Shown piece after piece: positions 1 to 8,250 of a DNA stretch of 64,000 nucleotides. The notes under the pieces were generated by a model. It made no database searches. It was not told the origin of the DNA and saw nothing but the letters and a program-made list of their open reading frames with translations. Origin of the DNA: an uncultured Clostridia bacterium (GTDB taxonomy: Bacteria; Bacillota; Peptococcia; Peptococcales; Peptococcaceae); contig CALXUG010000011.1 in NCBI GenBank assembly GCA_944391625.1, positions 1 to 64,000 on the forward strand. Reading direction: 5' to 3'. The translations under genes and the position numbers were made by a program. Each line of letters opens with the position of its first letter. The stretch's first letter is position 1.

Positions 1-95
1 CGTATTTTTGTCGCTTTGGACTCCGTCCAGCTCCATAAAATACGCTTGCCGCAGTCCATCCAGAGGTGGACTTTCTGTAAAGAGATTGCCCTCCC
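1..95 (-). repeat. Dispersed palindromic repeat, copy 1 (partial at edge)
   Basis: Read on the minus strand, about bases 57-90 match 49508-49537 nearly base for base (TCTTTACAG-AAGTCCACCTCT-GATGGA, about 27 of 29). Bases 15-35 carry TTTGGACT-CGTCCA, a word also found inverted within 42690-42880. No open frame is convincing here. It looks like an intergenic repeat family rich in GTCCA/TGGAC words; its left end lies outside the window. Confidence 0.5.
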
Positions 96-148
96 AATGA
101 TTTTAAGAAATGCGATTACACATGGAATGAGAGGTATTTGCTAATAGA

Positions 149-187
149 AAGCAGATTGTATTTTAGGATAGGTCTGCCTTTTTCTTC
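149..187 (+). terminator. Weak terminator of a gene left of the window
   Basis: GCAGA (151-155) pairs with TCTGC (173-177), followed by CTTTTTCTT. The stem is short, so this is tentative. Confidence 0.35.
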
Positions 188-226
188 CTTACAGTAAATT
201 TACAACATCACGCAGGAATGCCTTTA

Positions 227-255
227 TTGACAAAGATATTATTTCCTTTTATAAT
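227..255 (+). promoter_or_regulatory. trpS promoter
   Basis: TTGACA (227-232) and TATAAT (250-255) are separated by exactly 17 bp, a consensus vegetative promoter. The leader to the trpS ATG is only about 75 nt and shows no T-box element, so tRNA-sensing control of trpS is not supported here. Confidence 0.85.
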
Positions 256-338
256 TTTTAGATAAGTTATTTTTACTGATACTGATTTCTGTTTGAAAAA
301 AGCAGGAAAAAATTTCGATATAAGGAGTTCTGACAATC

Positions 339-1328
339 ATGGAACAAAAAAAACGTATCTTAACCGGCGACCGCCCTACCGGCAAGCTGCACATTGGTCA
401 TTATGTAGGAAGTCTGCAAAGTCGGGTAGCATTGCAGGATGAATACGAAACTTTTATTTTAATTGCCGACATTCAGGCATTGACCACCCATTTTGAACGG
501 CCGCAGCTCATTCATGACAGTATTTATGAAATTGCTATCGACAATCTGTCCGTTGGCTTGGACCCAACGAAAGTAACATGGGTGCAGCAATCTCACGTGC
601 CGGCCATTGCCGAACTAACCCAGTTCTTCTCTCTGTTAATCAGTGTAAACACGCTGCGCCATAACCCAACCATCAAAACAGAAGCAGCCCAGTATGGCTA
701 CGACGATCTGACCTATGGTTTCTTAGGCTATCCTGTCAGCCAGTCTGCTGATATCACCTTCTGCAATGCAGATCTGGTACCGGTTGGGGAAGACCAGCTG
801 CCCCACATGGAAGTAACCCGCAAACTGGTGCGTCGGTTCAATGAAATGTACGCACCGGTGCTGAAAGAACCAAAACATATGCTGAGCAGCTGTTCTCGCC
901 TGATGGGACTGGACGGCAATGCCAAAATGGGCAAAAGCTTGGGCAATGCCATTTATCTAGCAGATTCGGCAGATGAGGTAGCACGCAAAGTAAAAACGGC
1001 TGTAACTGATCCATCCCGCATCAAAGCCACCGACCCCGGCCATCCGGAGGTTTGTGTGGTAAATAAATATCATCAAACCTTTACCCCGGGCGAATATGAT
1101 AATATCTGCGATATGTGCCGCAAAGGCACCATCGGCTGCGTAGCCTGCAAAAAGATGCTGACTGCCAGTCTGAATACGCTGTTAGATCCATTCCGTGAAA
1201 AACGGGCTTATTACGAAGCACATCGTGATGAAGTGCATGACATCATCAAAACCGGTACTGCAAAAGCCTGTGAAATCGGCAATGAAACGGTACAAAGAGT
1301 AAAAGACGCCATGTTCTTAACCGTATAA
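339..1328 (+). CDS. trpS: Tryptophan--tRNA ligase
   Basis: Charges tRNA-Trp with tryptophan in the cytosol (class I aminoacyl-tRNA synthetase). The 329-residue product has the usual family length. The N-terminus carries the TGDRPTG-LHIGHYVGSL signature (HIGH motif near residue 18), and a KMSKS-type loop reads KMGKSLGNAI near residue 198. The C-terminal anticodon region is intact. The ATG is preceded by AAGGAG at suitable spacing. The gene is monocistronic: a consensus promoter lies upstream and a strong hairpin terminator follows directly. Nothing unusual apart from the absence of a T-box leader, which many Bacillota trp genes carry. Confidence 0.97.
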   Translation: MEQKKRILTGDRPTGKLHIGHYVGSLQSRVALQDEYETFILIADIQALTTHFERPQLIHDSIYEIAIDNLSVGLDPTKVTWVQQSHVPAIAELTQFFSLLISVNTLRHNPTIKTEAAQYGYDDLTYGFLGYPVSQSADITFCNADLVPVGEDQLPHMEVTRKLVRRFNEMYAPVLKEPKHMLSSCSRLMGLDGNAKMGKSLGNAIYLADSADEVARKVKTAVTDPSRIKATDPGHPEVCVVNKYHQTFTPGEYDNICDMCRKGTIGCVACKKMLTASLNTLLDPFREKRAYYEAHRDEVHDIIKTGTAKACEIGNETVQRVKDAMFLTV

Positions 1329-1343
1329 ATTTAAAAACGTAAC

Positions 1344-1388
1344 AAAAAATCCACCGAACGCATCTTGCAAAGTTCAGTGGATTTTTTG
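1344..1388 (+). terminator. trpS terminator
   Basis: AAAAAATCCACCGAAC pairs with GTTCAGTGGATTTTTT (one G-T pair) around a 12-nt loop and ends in a T run. Confidence 0.85.
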
Positions 1389-1474
1389 TTTTTACTCATT
1401 CTATTTACACCGTAATCCACTAAGTGCCTGTTTTCAGTTGTCATAAGTAGATAGATTTCGTTCACCTCATTATA

Positions 1475-1502
1475 TTGACTTTTAATTTTTTCTCAGTATA
1501 AT
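1475..1502 (+). promoter_or_regulatory. Promoter of traX-like gene
   Basis: TTGACT (1475-1480), 16-bp spacer, TATAAT (1497-1502), about 55 bp upstream of the ATG. Confidence 0.7.
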
Positions 1503-1557
1503 TATAGATTATTATGTATTAATAACTATACAGAAATGACACAAGGAGCCACTAAAT

Positions 1558-2256
1558 ATGCAAGAACCACGATTAAGCACAAATCTTGACACAAATCTAA
1601 TTAAACTGGTAGCGATTATAGCGATGACAATAGACCATATCGGGAACGCATTTTTCCCTGATTATCCAGTTTTCCGCTGGATTGGCAGAATAGCTTTTCC
1701 ACTTTTTTGTTATTGTTTAACAGTAGGTATGCTATATACTCGTGATATAAAAAAATATCTACTTCGTCTTGGCGCATTTGCTCTAATTTCACAACCTTTT
1801 TGGATTTTAGCATTTAATTCAGATAATATCCTCGAAAATATTTTTAACTTAAATATCTTTTTCACTTTAATTGTAAGTCTGCTTGCCACTTGGGGATTTA
1901 AGGAGAAAAAATGGTGGTTGTTTATGGCTGGACTCATCTTATTAAATGTTATTAACTTTGACTACGCTATGTCAGGGCTTATTCTGATGATGATTTTTTA
2001 TCTTTGCAGAAACAAACCATGGCTGGGTATTTTAATTTATATACTTACCTACCTGCCCGCACTGAACGGATATATAGATGATCCTCTTGCACTTAAATTT
2101 GGAGGACACGCTATCGGTTTTGAAATTTTTGCTTTATTAGCACTGCCTTTTATTTATATACACACCAAGTCTAATTTGAAAATCTCAAAATGGTTTTTCT
2201 ATATCTATTATCCTGCACATCTTTTTGTAATTTTCCTATTACAATTTATCGTTTAA
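1558..2256 (+). CDS. TraX family membrane protein
   Basis: A 232-residue, very hydrophobic protein with about seven or eight predicted membrane spans. The N-terminal pattern NLIKLVAIIAMTIDHIG followed by FRWIGRIAFPLFCY is characteristic of the TraX family, named after the F-plasmid pilin acetylase but widespread as a chromosomal integral-membrane acyltransferase-like protein of unknown substrate. ACAAGGAG precedes the ATG. It has its own promoter and terminator and no functional partner next to it, so no conjugation role is implied. The family call is firm; the biochemical role is unknown. Confidence 0.85.
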   Translation: MQEPRLSTNLDTNLIKLVAIIAMTIDHIGNAFFPDYPVFRWIGRIAFPLFCYCLTVGMLYTRDIKKYLLRLGAFALISQPFWILAFNSDNILENIFNLNIFFTLIVSLLATWGFKEKKWWLFMAGLILLNVINFDYAMSGLILMMIFYLCRNKPWLGILIYILTYLPALNGYIDDPLALKFGGHAIGFEIFALLALPFIYIHTKSNLKISKWFFYIYYPAHLFVIFLLQFIV

Positions 2257-2304
2257 AAACGGTATTTTATAAAATCTGACTTTAATACCATCTAGCAATA
2301 ATAG

Positions 2305-2380
2305 AAAATAAACGCCTGTTGCAATTTGCCTGTCCTTCAGTGTGATGGAGAACTTTGGCAAAAACAACAGGCGTTATTTT
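2305..2380 (+). terminator. Terminator after traX-like gene
   Basis: AAAATAAACGCCTGTTG pairs with CAACAGGCGTTATTTT around a 40-nt loop. The CCTGTTG/CAACAGG core recurs in the hairpin at 33539-33597. Confidence 0.7.
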
Positions 2381-2446
2381 AACCTCATATTATGTTTTCT
2401 AACCTATTTTCTAATTTATACTTTAAATTGTGTCTCACGCTATTGC

Positions 2447-2487
2447 AAAACGAGAGTGTTCCGATCAGGAACTGCTCTCGTTTTTTT
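2447..2487 (-). terminator. Bidirectional terminator, eamA side
   Basis: AAAACGAGAG pairs with CTCTCGTTTT, flanked by T runs in both directions. It lies just past the stop of the leftward EamA gene. Confidence 0.7.
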
Positions 2488-2499
2488 ATTTGATTCACT

Positions 2500-3354
2500 T
2501 TATTTCTTTCGATACAGCTCACCAAATGCAGACCCGCCTAAAATACAAACTGCGCCCAAAATCTGAATCAGGCTCAGCTGTTCGTGTAAAAAGACAGCGG
2601 AGAAAATCAATGCTGATGCAGGGTCTATATAGCTGCACAGTGCGACTGTTTGCCCCGGCAGTTCCTGCATAGAGGAAATATACAGCAGATAAGCGATACC
2701 GGTGTGTACAAACCCTACCACAAGCAAGGCAACCAATCCAAACCCCTGCGGTAATACCCAACTGCCTTCATGGGCAACAAAAGCATATACACTCATTACC
2801 ACTCCGGCAGACACCAGCTGCACCAGAGTTTTCTCTATGGCAGATACGCCTGTAATTCGTTTATTCAGTAATATCAGCGCTGCATAAAAGAGCGCTGCCA
2901 GCAGACCAAACAAAAATCCTTTTTGCGGATCAATTCCGCCACTCTGCGTACCATTGACTAGCACCATACCAACAAAAGCTGCTCCAATTCCTGCCAGTTT
3001 GCTCCAGGTAAGCCGTTCTCCCAAAAATACCGGCGAAAGAAACAATACGATAACAGGCGCGCAGTAATAAATCAAAGTTGCAACGCTGACAGATGTATAT
3101 TGATAGGCCAAAAACAAAAACATCCAGTTTAAGCCCATGACGATGCCTGTCAACACCAGCATGCCGCCATTTCGCTTGATGGCTTCCCAGTCGGGCCGCC
3201 GTCGGCTGCCAATCAAGACAGCGCATAAAAATAAACTGCCTAATATGGTACGGGCAGCCACGATTTCACTGCTTGCCAACGGTATGGCCTGTACAAAAAT
3301 GCCCACACTACCGAAAATCAACATTGCAATCATATATCTTGAATATGCACCCAT
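2500..3354 (-). CDS. EamA/DMT family transporter
   Basis: A drug/metabolite-transporter superfamily permease with ten predicted membrane helices arranged as two EamA repeats (the second begins near GFLFGLLAALFYAAL). Family members export amino acids, metabolites or drugs; the substrate cannot be told from sequence. I start it at the ATG of MGAYSRYMIAML because GGGGAG sits 6 nt upstream; an ATG ten codons earlier (3384) lacks a ribosome site. The product is 284 residues, normal for the family. A TTGACA-N17-TATAGT promoter lies about 60 bp upstream, and a terminator follows. Confidence 0.88.
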   Translation of the reverse strand: MGAYSRYMIAMLIFGSVGIFVQAIPLASSEIVAARTILGSLFLCAVLIGSRRRPDWEAIKRNGGMLVLTGIVMGLNWMFLFLAYQYTSVSVATLIYYCAPVIVLFLSPVFLGERLTWSKLAGIGAAFVGMVLVNGTQSGGIDPQKGFLFGLLAALFYAALILLNKRITGVSAIEKTLVQLVSAGVVMSVYAFVAHEGSWVLPQGFGLVALLVVGFVHTGIAYLLYISSMQELPGQTVALCSYIDPASALIFSAVFLHEQLSLIQILGAVCILGGSAFGELYRKK

Positions 3355-3412
3355 ATATTGTTCTCCCCAATCCTGATATCTCATGATAGTCTTTCACTTG
3401 TAAGTATTCACC

Positions 3413-3441
3413 ACTATATCAATTATACAAAAGCTTGTCAA
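3413..3441 (-). promoter_or_regulatory. Promoter of EamA gene
   Basis: On the minus strand TTGACA (3441-3436), 17-bp spacer, TATAGT (3418-3413). Confidence 0.75.
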
Positions 3442-3462
3442 TCATTCCCGTATTTTTCCCAG

Positions 3463-3500
3463 AAAAAAAGAACTGCTGTTGATAACAACACACAGTTCTT
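3463..3500 (-). terminator. Terminator downstream of deacetylase/structured region
   Basis: On the minus strand AAGAACTG pairs with CAGTTCTT around a 16-nt loop, followed by a seven-T run. It ends transcription coming from the deacetylase gene and/or the structured RNA candidate. Confidence 0.75.
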
Positions 3501-3520
3501 CGGCAAATATTTTCTATTGG

Positions 3521-3675
3521 GAGGTGTGCCTTGCACGTCCGTCCGGCTGCAAACAATACGCGTTCACTTTATAAAAACAATCTAAACTGCTCTGTCAAAT
3601 CCCGGCAACTATCACATTCACTGTTTTAAGATCCGCAACGAAATCTAATACTGACAGACGCACAAGGCACACCTC
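3521..3675 (-). ncRNA. Structured RNA candidate with long closing stem
   Basis: The two ends form an almost perfect 19-bp inverted repeat: GAGGTGTGCCTTG-ACGTC at 3521-3539 against GACG-CAAGGCACACCTC at 3657-3675. Further inside, CTGTCA (3592) can pair with TGACAG (3651). On the minus strand a Rho-independent terminator follows 20 nt later, so a roughly 210-nt transcript with a closed stem and a large internal loop is possible. That outline resembles 6S RNA, but I cannot confirm the 6S consensus. Alternatives are a long 3' UTR of the deacetylase mRNA or a MITE-like palindrome. Confidence 0.35.
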
Positions 3676-3691
3676 TTATTTGCTGTACGAT

Positions 3692-4609
3692 TTAAGCTGC
3701 TTTCTGCACCGGCACAGAATAATACTGATCGCCTGCCTGCGGTGTAACACCTCTAAACTGCAGCAGCTCGCTGACTGTAACCAGCTGATACCCCTGCGCC
3801 TGCAAAGCCGGCACCAGCTCTACCACCGCCTCAGCAGTAGATTCATAAATGTCATGCATTAAAATAATATCTCCATCTTTTACTGTATTCAAAATATGAT
3901 CTACAACCTTTTGTTTATCCCGCACCTTCCAGTCGCAAGGATCTACCGACCAACCGACCATAATCTTGCCTTCTGCTTTCAGCGCTTGCTGCACCTGATC
4001 ATTCTTGGAACCATAGGGTACACGGAACAATTTAATGGCATATTCATGCTGGCTCTGCATTATTTCATCGACAGGGCGAATCTGGGCAATCAGTTCAGAT
4101 TCTGTGGATATTTTGGCCAGATTTTTATGAGCGACGCTATGACTGCCAATCTCATTGTGATTGTCTAAGACATAATCAATGGCGGCCTGATGGCTGCTGA
4201 CACGATTGCCCAATAAAAAGAAGGTTGCTCTGGCATTGTGGTTTTTTAAAGCATCCACAATGGTCCAGGTATGTTTGGACGGACCATCGTCAAAGGTAAG
4301 GGCAATCATCGGTTTATTGGGATCAATGTTATAGGGATTGGTATTTTCTACAACCGGTTCGGTTTTTACTTCCTGCTGCTCCGTTTTTTGTTCTTCCGGC
4401 TTTTGCGCTTCCGGTTCTTGCTCCACGATAGGCGTTTGAACGGTATTGCCCACCGATGCCACCTGAATACTCTCCGGCGCCTGCGCTGCACTGCCGAACC
4501 AGATTCCTGCGGCAATGGCAAGCACCATCCCTCCATTGCATAACATTCTGATGGAGTTGCGTCTTCTTTTCTTTTTAACCAAACTACTGCGGCTCTCTCT
4601 GATTATCAT
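3692..4609 (-). CDS. Secreted/membrane-anchored polysaccharide deacetylase (CE4)
   Basis: A carbohydrate-esterase-4 (NodB-homology) deacetylase, acting on peptidoglycan or another N-acetylated surface glycan outside the membrane. Residues 1-20 are basic, followed by one hydrophobic span (about 22-42) and a Glu/Gln/Pro-rich linker to about 95. The catalytic domain follows with all CE4 motifs: TFDDGPS, the metal-binding HSVAH, RVPYG, DPCDW and LMHD. Length 305 residues. AAGGA sits 8 nt upstream of the ATG. The gene stands alone; its 3' side runs into the structured region and terminator at 3675-3463. Which glycan it deacetylates is unknown. Confidence 0.93.
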   Translation of the reverse strand: MIIRESRSSLVKKKRRRNSIRMLCNGGMVLAIAAGIWFGSAAQAPESIQVASVGNTVQTPIVEQEPEAQKPEEQKTEQQEVKTEPVVENTNPYNIDPNKPMIALTFDDGPSKHTWTIVDALKNHNARATFFLLGNRVSSHQAAIDYVLDNHNEIGSHSVAHKNLAKISTESELIAQIRPVDEIMQSQHEYAIKLFRVPYGSKNDQVQQALKAEGKIMVGWSVDPCDWKVRDKQKVVDHILNTVKDGDIILMHDIYESTAEAVVELVPALQAQGYQLVTVSELLQFRGVTPQAGDQYYSVPVQKAA

Positions 4610-5030
4610 AGGAAAATCCTTTCTTATTTTTTATGATGATCCATCTGTTTTGTGTATTTCAAGCCCTATTGGTTATGATTGATGTATCCAATTCTTTATT
4701 TTCTGAATGAATTTATCATACTACAAATAACAACAAAATGCTATTGAATCACACAAATTTCTTTTGGTAATTATCGGCATTACGAAGCATTTACCGCTGC
4801 CGTCACACCGTTTTATATCAGTTTTATTTCTCTTTATCTGTTAGACGTACCAGTATGCGATTTTGTTTTGCAAAATTTCATTTATTTTTTCATAAAATCA
4901 GAAAAATCGCCACAAAGATTTCTTACCCATTTTCATTTTTTCTAAAAATAACATGCACAAAAATCACTTTGCGCTCATACATTATACTGAATAAAGCGAC
5001 CAATCGCTTTGAAAGGAGGAGATGATAAAC
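4610..5030. other. Intergenic region between divergent genes
   Basis: A 420-bp AT-rich gap between the leftward deacetylase and the rightward SPOCS-LysM gene. Near the right end, CATACATT (about 4975-4982) matches the -10 consensus of the sporulation sigma factor SigE, and TATACT overlaps it; no convincing -35 partner was found. I see no repeat, RNA gene or open frame in the rest. Confidence 0.4.
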
Positions 5031-6683
5031 ATGCAGCCAATTACCCAAAATAAAAAGCGGATTAAAGTGCAGCATATTGTAGGCAACGGCACTGCGCAGG
5101 TAGATATTGTGCGCAATATTCAACTGCCGGCCCGCGCCCGCAAAATTGTTGACATTCACGCTGAAATTGTAGAATTAGATTATGAAATCATCCCAAATAA
5201 GGTCATTGTAAAAGGGGCTCTGCATAAACAGATTTATTATGTAGAAGAAGGGGACTACGTTGTAAAAGAATTTACCATCATGCGGGAAGAGTTTACCGAC
5301 TTTGTACACATTCATGGCGCCAAACCGGATATGGAAGCCATGCTGGACGGTCATATTTTATTTGTCAACACCAATCCTGCCAACGGTGAGTTCCCTACGG
5401 ATATGCTGTATCAGGTAGCTGTTCTGGCTGTTGATGTAAAAGTTGTAGAACTGATGACGTTAGATGTGGTTACCGATTGTTATGGTGAAGGCATCAGTGT
5501 GCAGAAAGCGCCATTCTCGGTAGAATGTTTAGTAGGCGCTGCCGATAAGCAGTCCACCATTTCTGTGGAGCATATGCTGTGCAAGCCTGCCCGCAAAATT
5601 TATGATATGGATGCGGTCTGCCGTGATCTGGATTATGAAGTTTTGCCAGGGCGTGTCATTGTGCGAGGTACGTTGCATAAGCAGATTTACTATGTAGATG
5701 CCTGTGATGATACGGTGCAGGCCCAATGCTATGACAACGAATTTTCTGTGGTGCTGGATGTTCCGGGCGCCAAACCAGACATGGAAGTGTACACCAAATG
5801 CCGCATGGAATTCTGCGAAGCCAAGCTGATGGGGCCGCAGCCGTGTAATATGGTAAAAGCCAACTGCATTCTTCAAGTATTTGTGAAGGTTACTGACCTG
5901 ACCAAAATGAATATTGTGACCAATGTAGAAGGCGCGCTGGTGGATCGCTGCCGTATCCGCATTGAGGATATTATCGGGCGCAAATGTCATCAGGAAAATG
6001 TCAACCAGACCATTGATGTCAACGCACCGCTGGATGTGGAAAACATGCTGGTCAAAAATACCAAGAATATGACAGCCTGTGTCCGCAATGTCAGCTACGA
6101 AAAAGTATGTAATAAGGTCATCATCAAGGGTATTATTCATGTACAGGTATATTATGTGGCCTGCAACTGCGAGCAGGAGCTGCGGGAAACCAGCGCTGAT
6201 ATTCCATTTACTACCGTTGTCAACTTTGACTGTATCAACGAGGACACCATGATTCGCTGCCGGGAGCGGGTGGAATACACCGACGCCAAAATTGAAGGCG
6301 CACCTTGTGAAACATCCAAAATCCGCGCTGTTGCCATTATGGAAATCTGCGTCTGCGCATTCCAGACCAGAGATTTTATGGTGGTTACCAATGTATGTAC
6401 CAATGGAACCTGCAATCAGCCGCAGCCAAAACCACAGCCAAAACCCATTCCAAAGCCGGAACCCAAACCAGAGCCCAAGCCGGAAGAAGAAGTATGCCCA
6501 AAAGGCGGTTATATTTATGAAGTAAAAGCCGGCGACACATTAGCCAAAATTGCCGCAGGTTTTCAGGCCAAGGTTCCTGGCATTACCTGGCAGCAAATTG
6601 CCCGTTTTAACAATCTGTATGCCCCTTACACATTGCAGATCGGCCAAATATTGCGCATTCCATGTGTAGCAGGCAAAGGCTGA
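5031..6683 (+). CDS. SPOCS (DUF3794) x3 - LysM protein, SipL/SafA-like spore morphogenetic candidate
   Basis: Likely spore-coat or cortex morphogenetic protein. Three tandem SPOCS/DUF3794 repeats of about 150 residues each occupy roughly 1-450; each begins with a VQHIVG/VEHML/VENML-type segment followed by an Asp/Tyr-rich strand and a conserved KVIVKG-LHKQIYYV motif. A Pro/Lys/Glu linker (PKPQPKP, PEPKPEP) joins a C-terminal LysM domain (YEVKAGDTL ... QIGQILRIP) that would bind peptidoglycan. This is the architecture of clostridial SipL. The ATG at 5031 is preferred because AGGAGG ends 11 nt upstream; the in-frame ATG at 5022 is only 2 nt from the ribosome site. The product is 550 residues. 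Possible SigE-type -10 upstream. Confidence 0.88.
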   Translation: MQPITQNKKRIKVQHIVGNGTAQVDIVRNIQLPARARKIVDIHAEIVELDYEIIPNKVIVKGALHKQIYYVEEGDYVVKEFTIMREEFTDFVHIHGAKPDMEAMLDGHILFVNTNPANGEFPTDMLYQVAVLAVDVKVVELMTLDVVTDCYGEGISVQKAPFSVECLVGAADKQSTISVEHMLCKPARKIYDMDAVCRDLDYEVLPGRVIVRGTLHKQIYYVDACDDTVQAQCYDNEFSVVLDVPGAKPDMEVYTKCRMEFCEAKLMGPQPCNMVKANCILQVFVKVTDLTKMNIVTNVEGALVDRCRIRIEDIIGRKCHQENVNQTIDVNAPLDVENMLVKNTKNMTACVRNVSYEKVCNKVIIKGIIHVQVYYVACNCEQELRETSADIPFTTVVNFDCINEDTMIRCRERVEYTDAKIEGAPCETSKIRAVAIMEICVCAFQTRDFMVVTNVCTNGTCNQPQPKPQPKPIPKPEPKPEPKPEEEVCPKGGYIYEVKAGDTLAKIAAGFQAKVPGITWQQIARFNNLYAPYTLQIGQILRIPCVAGKG

Positions 6684-6800
6684 TTATTCCCTTTTATGAA
6701 AGGTCGCTGTACGAACTGTTCTGAGTGAAACACAGTGTAGCTATTACATTGCTAAGCCGAAGAATCTAAACACAGGTGCGATTTACTGTAAAGATTCCTC

Positions 6801-6843
6801 GGCTGCACCCAGCGCAAGCACATACAGCAGCCTTTCTTTTTTC
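6801..6843 (+). terminator. Terminator after SPOCS-LysM gene
   Basis: GGCTGC (6801) pairs with GCAGCC (6827-6832) followed by TTTCTTTTTT. An upstream hairpin, AGCCGAAGAATCT (6755) with AGATTCCTCGGCT (6792-6804), uses part of the same 5' arm, so the two structures exclude each other. Confidence 0.65.
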
Positions 6844-6902
6844 TGTCAAAACCAAAACGCCGCCTCTGTTTCCGAATTACTGAACAATCTGTATTTACAC
6901 CA

Positions 6903-6962
6903 AATGAAAATGAACTGTTTTTATATCCTTCCGCAACAGATAAAAAACAGTCCATTTTCATC
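6903..6962 (-). terminator. Terminator of ybaK-like gene
   Basis: On the minus strand GAAAATGGACTGTTTTTTAT pairs with ATAAAAACAG-TCATTTTC; a long hairpin just after the stop codon. Confidence 0.7.
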
Positions 6963-6974
6963 AACAAACCCGAC

Positions 6975-7463
6975 TTAGGCTTCCACTATAATGTCAGATT
7001 CCTGCACAGGAATCACTTTTTGCAAATCGGCCAGGGACAGCTCTACCTGATAGCCAATTTTGCCGGCGCTGAACATAATGGTTTCATACGCCGCAGCGGT
7101 GTTATGTATCACCGTTTTAAATTGTTTTTTCATACCAATGGGCGAGCATCCGCCATGAACATAACCGGTAAGACCTAACAGTTCTTTCGCCTTTAACATT
7201 TCTATTGATTTTTCCCCCACTGCAGCCGCTGCTTTTTTTAAATCCAGTTCTGCCAACACAGGAACCATAAATACATAATGGGTTTTGGTCTTGCCTGTTG
7301 TCACCAGTGTTTTAAATGCCCGATCCGGGTCCTGGTGCAGCGCCTGCGCTACCTCAGCGCCGCTGACCGCACCGGTATCGGCATAGCAATGATGCTGATA
7401 GGCAATCTTTTTTTGATCTAATACACGCATTACATTTGTTTTTATCTCCGACTTTGCAGCCAT
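6975..7463 (-). CDS. ybaK: YbaK/EbsC-type aminoacyl-tRNA deacylase
   Basis: Probably hydrolyses Cys-tRNA(Pro), a free-standing editing activity that clears mischarged tRNA. The product is 162 residues, the usual YbaK length, and shows the family hallmarks FKTLVTTG, the Lys in DLKKAAAAVGEK, GYVHGGCSPIGMKK and a C-terminal strand ending VELSLADL. I start at the ATG at 7463 because AGAGGG precedes it by about 7 nt; the ATG nine codons upstream has no ribosome site. It diverges from spoIIR. Substrate assignment (Cys-Pro) follows the family and is not shown by the sequence itself. Confidence 0.92.
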   Translation of the reverse strand: MAAKSEIKTNVMRVLDQKKIAYQHHCYADTGAVSGAEVAQALHQDPDRAFKTLVTTGKTKTHYVFMVPVLAELDLKKAAAAVGEKSIEMLKAKELLGLTGYVHGGCSPIGMKKQFKTVIHNTAAAYETIMFSAGKIGYQVELSLADLQKVIPVQESDIIVEA

Positions 7464-7643
7464 TCCAATCCCTCTTTTCTGCTCTTTCATGATGTTTTAT
7501 TATATCATTTGCATCAACATACGGCTACTGCCTGCAAACATAAAATCCTGTATTCTTTTTCAGAAAGCAAAAAATTCTTTTTTCACCAGCAGTTTAATCT
7601 TCATTATTTCGGTCAACACTATTTTCAGAAAGAGGTGTTGATG

Positions 7644-8240
7644 ATGACAAAAAAGAAATGGTTACTTATAACGCTGCTTTGCCTGCTGGGTATCTCTAAT
7701 TTAGAATTGTCTGAACAGATCGAGCAGGATAGCTTAATCCGCATCCATGTGCTGGCCAACAGCGACAGCCAGGCGGACCAACAGCTAAAACTACAGGTAA
7801 AAGATGAAATTGTACAGTTTTTGCAGCCGCAGCTGGCAAATTCTCAATCTATTGAAGAAAGCCGCCGGATTATTCAAAATAATCTGCCTGAGATTGAACA
7901 AACCGCCAAACAAACATTGGCCTCCCTGCACAGCAATTATGACGTTACCTTACAATACGGAAATTTTGATTTTCCGGTAAAATATTACGGCAGCTTTAGC
8001 TTGCCTGCCGGAAACTATGAGGCGCTGCGGGTTTTAATCGGCGAAGGACAAGGACAAAACTGGTGGTGCGTGCTGTTTCCGCCCATGTGCTTTACCGACA
8101 GCAACACATCGGTATCCAATTCGGGAAAATATACACAGCAGCAACCGGATAAAAAAGTTACTGTAAAACTAAAAAGCGTGGAGTTATTCAAAAAATGGAC
8201 AGGTCAGGACCATAAGGACAAACAAGAAAACGCTGTTTAA
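7644..8240 (+). CDS. spoIIR: Stage II sporulation protein R
   Basis: SpoIIR is the forespore-made, secreted signal that triggers the SpoIIGA protease in the mother cell to cut pro-SigE. The 198-residue product has an N-terminal signal/membrane segment (KKWLLITLLCLLGIS) and the family motifs LIRIHVLANSDS, DQQLKLQVKDEI and the C-terminal GQNWWCVLFPPMCF. AGAGGTG lies 6 nt upstream of the chosen ATG; an adjacent ATG at 7641 is the alternative. The reading frame is open further upstream, but that part is low in coding character. Together with the SPOCS-LysM gene it marks an endospore-forming ancestry. It converges on the GHKL kinase with only 10 bp between stops. Confidence 0.93.
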   Translation: MTKKKWLLITLLCLLGISNLELSEQIEQDSLIRIHVLANSDSQADQQLKLQVKDEIVQFLQPQLANSQSIEESRRIIQNNLPEIEQTAKQTLASLHSNYDVTLQYGNFDFPVKYYGSFSLPAGNYEALRVLIGEGQGQNWWCVLFPPMCFTDSNTSVSNSGKYTQQQPDKKVTVKLKSVELFKKWTGQDHKDKQENAV

Positions 8241-8250
8241 TCCATCCCAG

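Noticed and set aside
227-338. T-box leader for trpS
   Set aside because: The leader is about 75 nt, has no T-box sequence and no antiterminator/terminator pair.
3521-3675. Firm assignment as 6S RNA
   Set aside because: Only the outline (closing stem, large loop, terminator) fits; conserved bulge bases could not be verified, so it stays a candidate.
5529-6140. 203-codon antisense open frame inside the SPOCS-LysM gene
   Set aside because: Exact shadow of a strongly supported gene; His/Ile-rich pattern typical of antisense of Asp/Asn-rich coding sequence.
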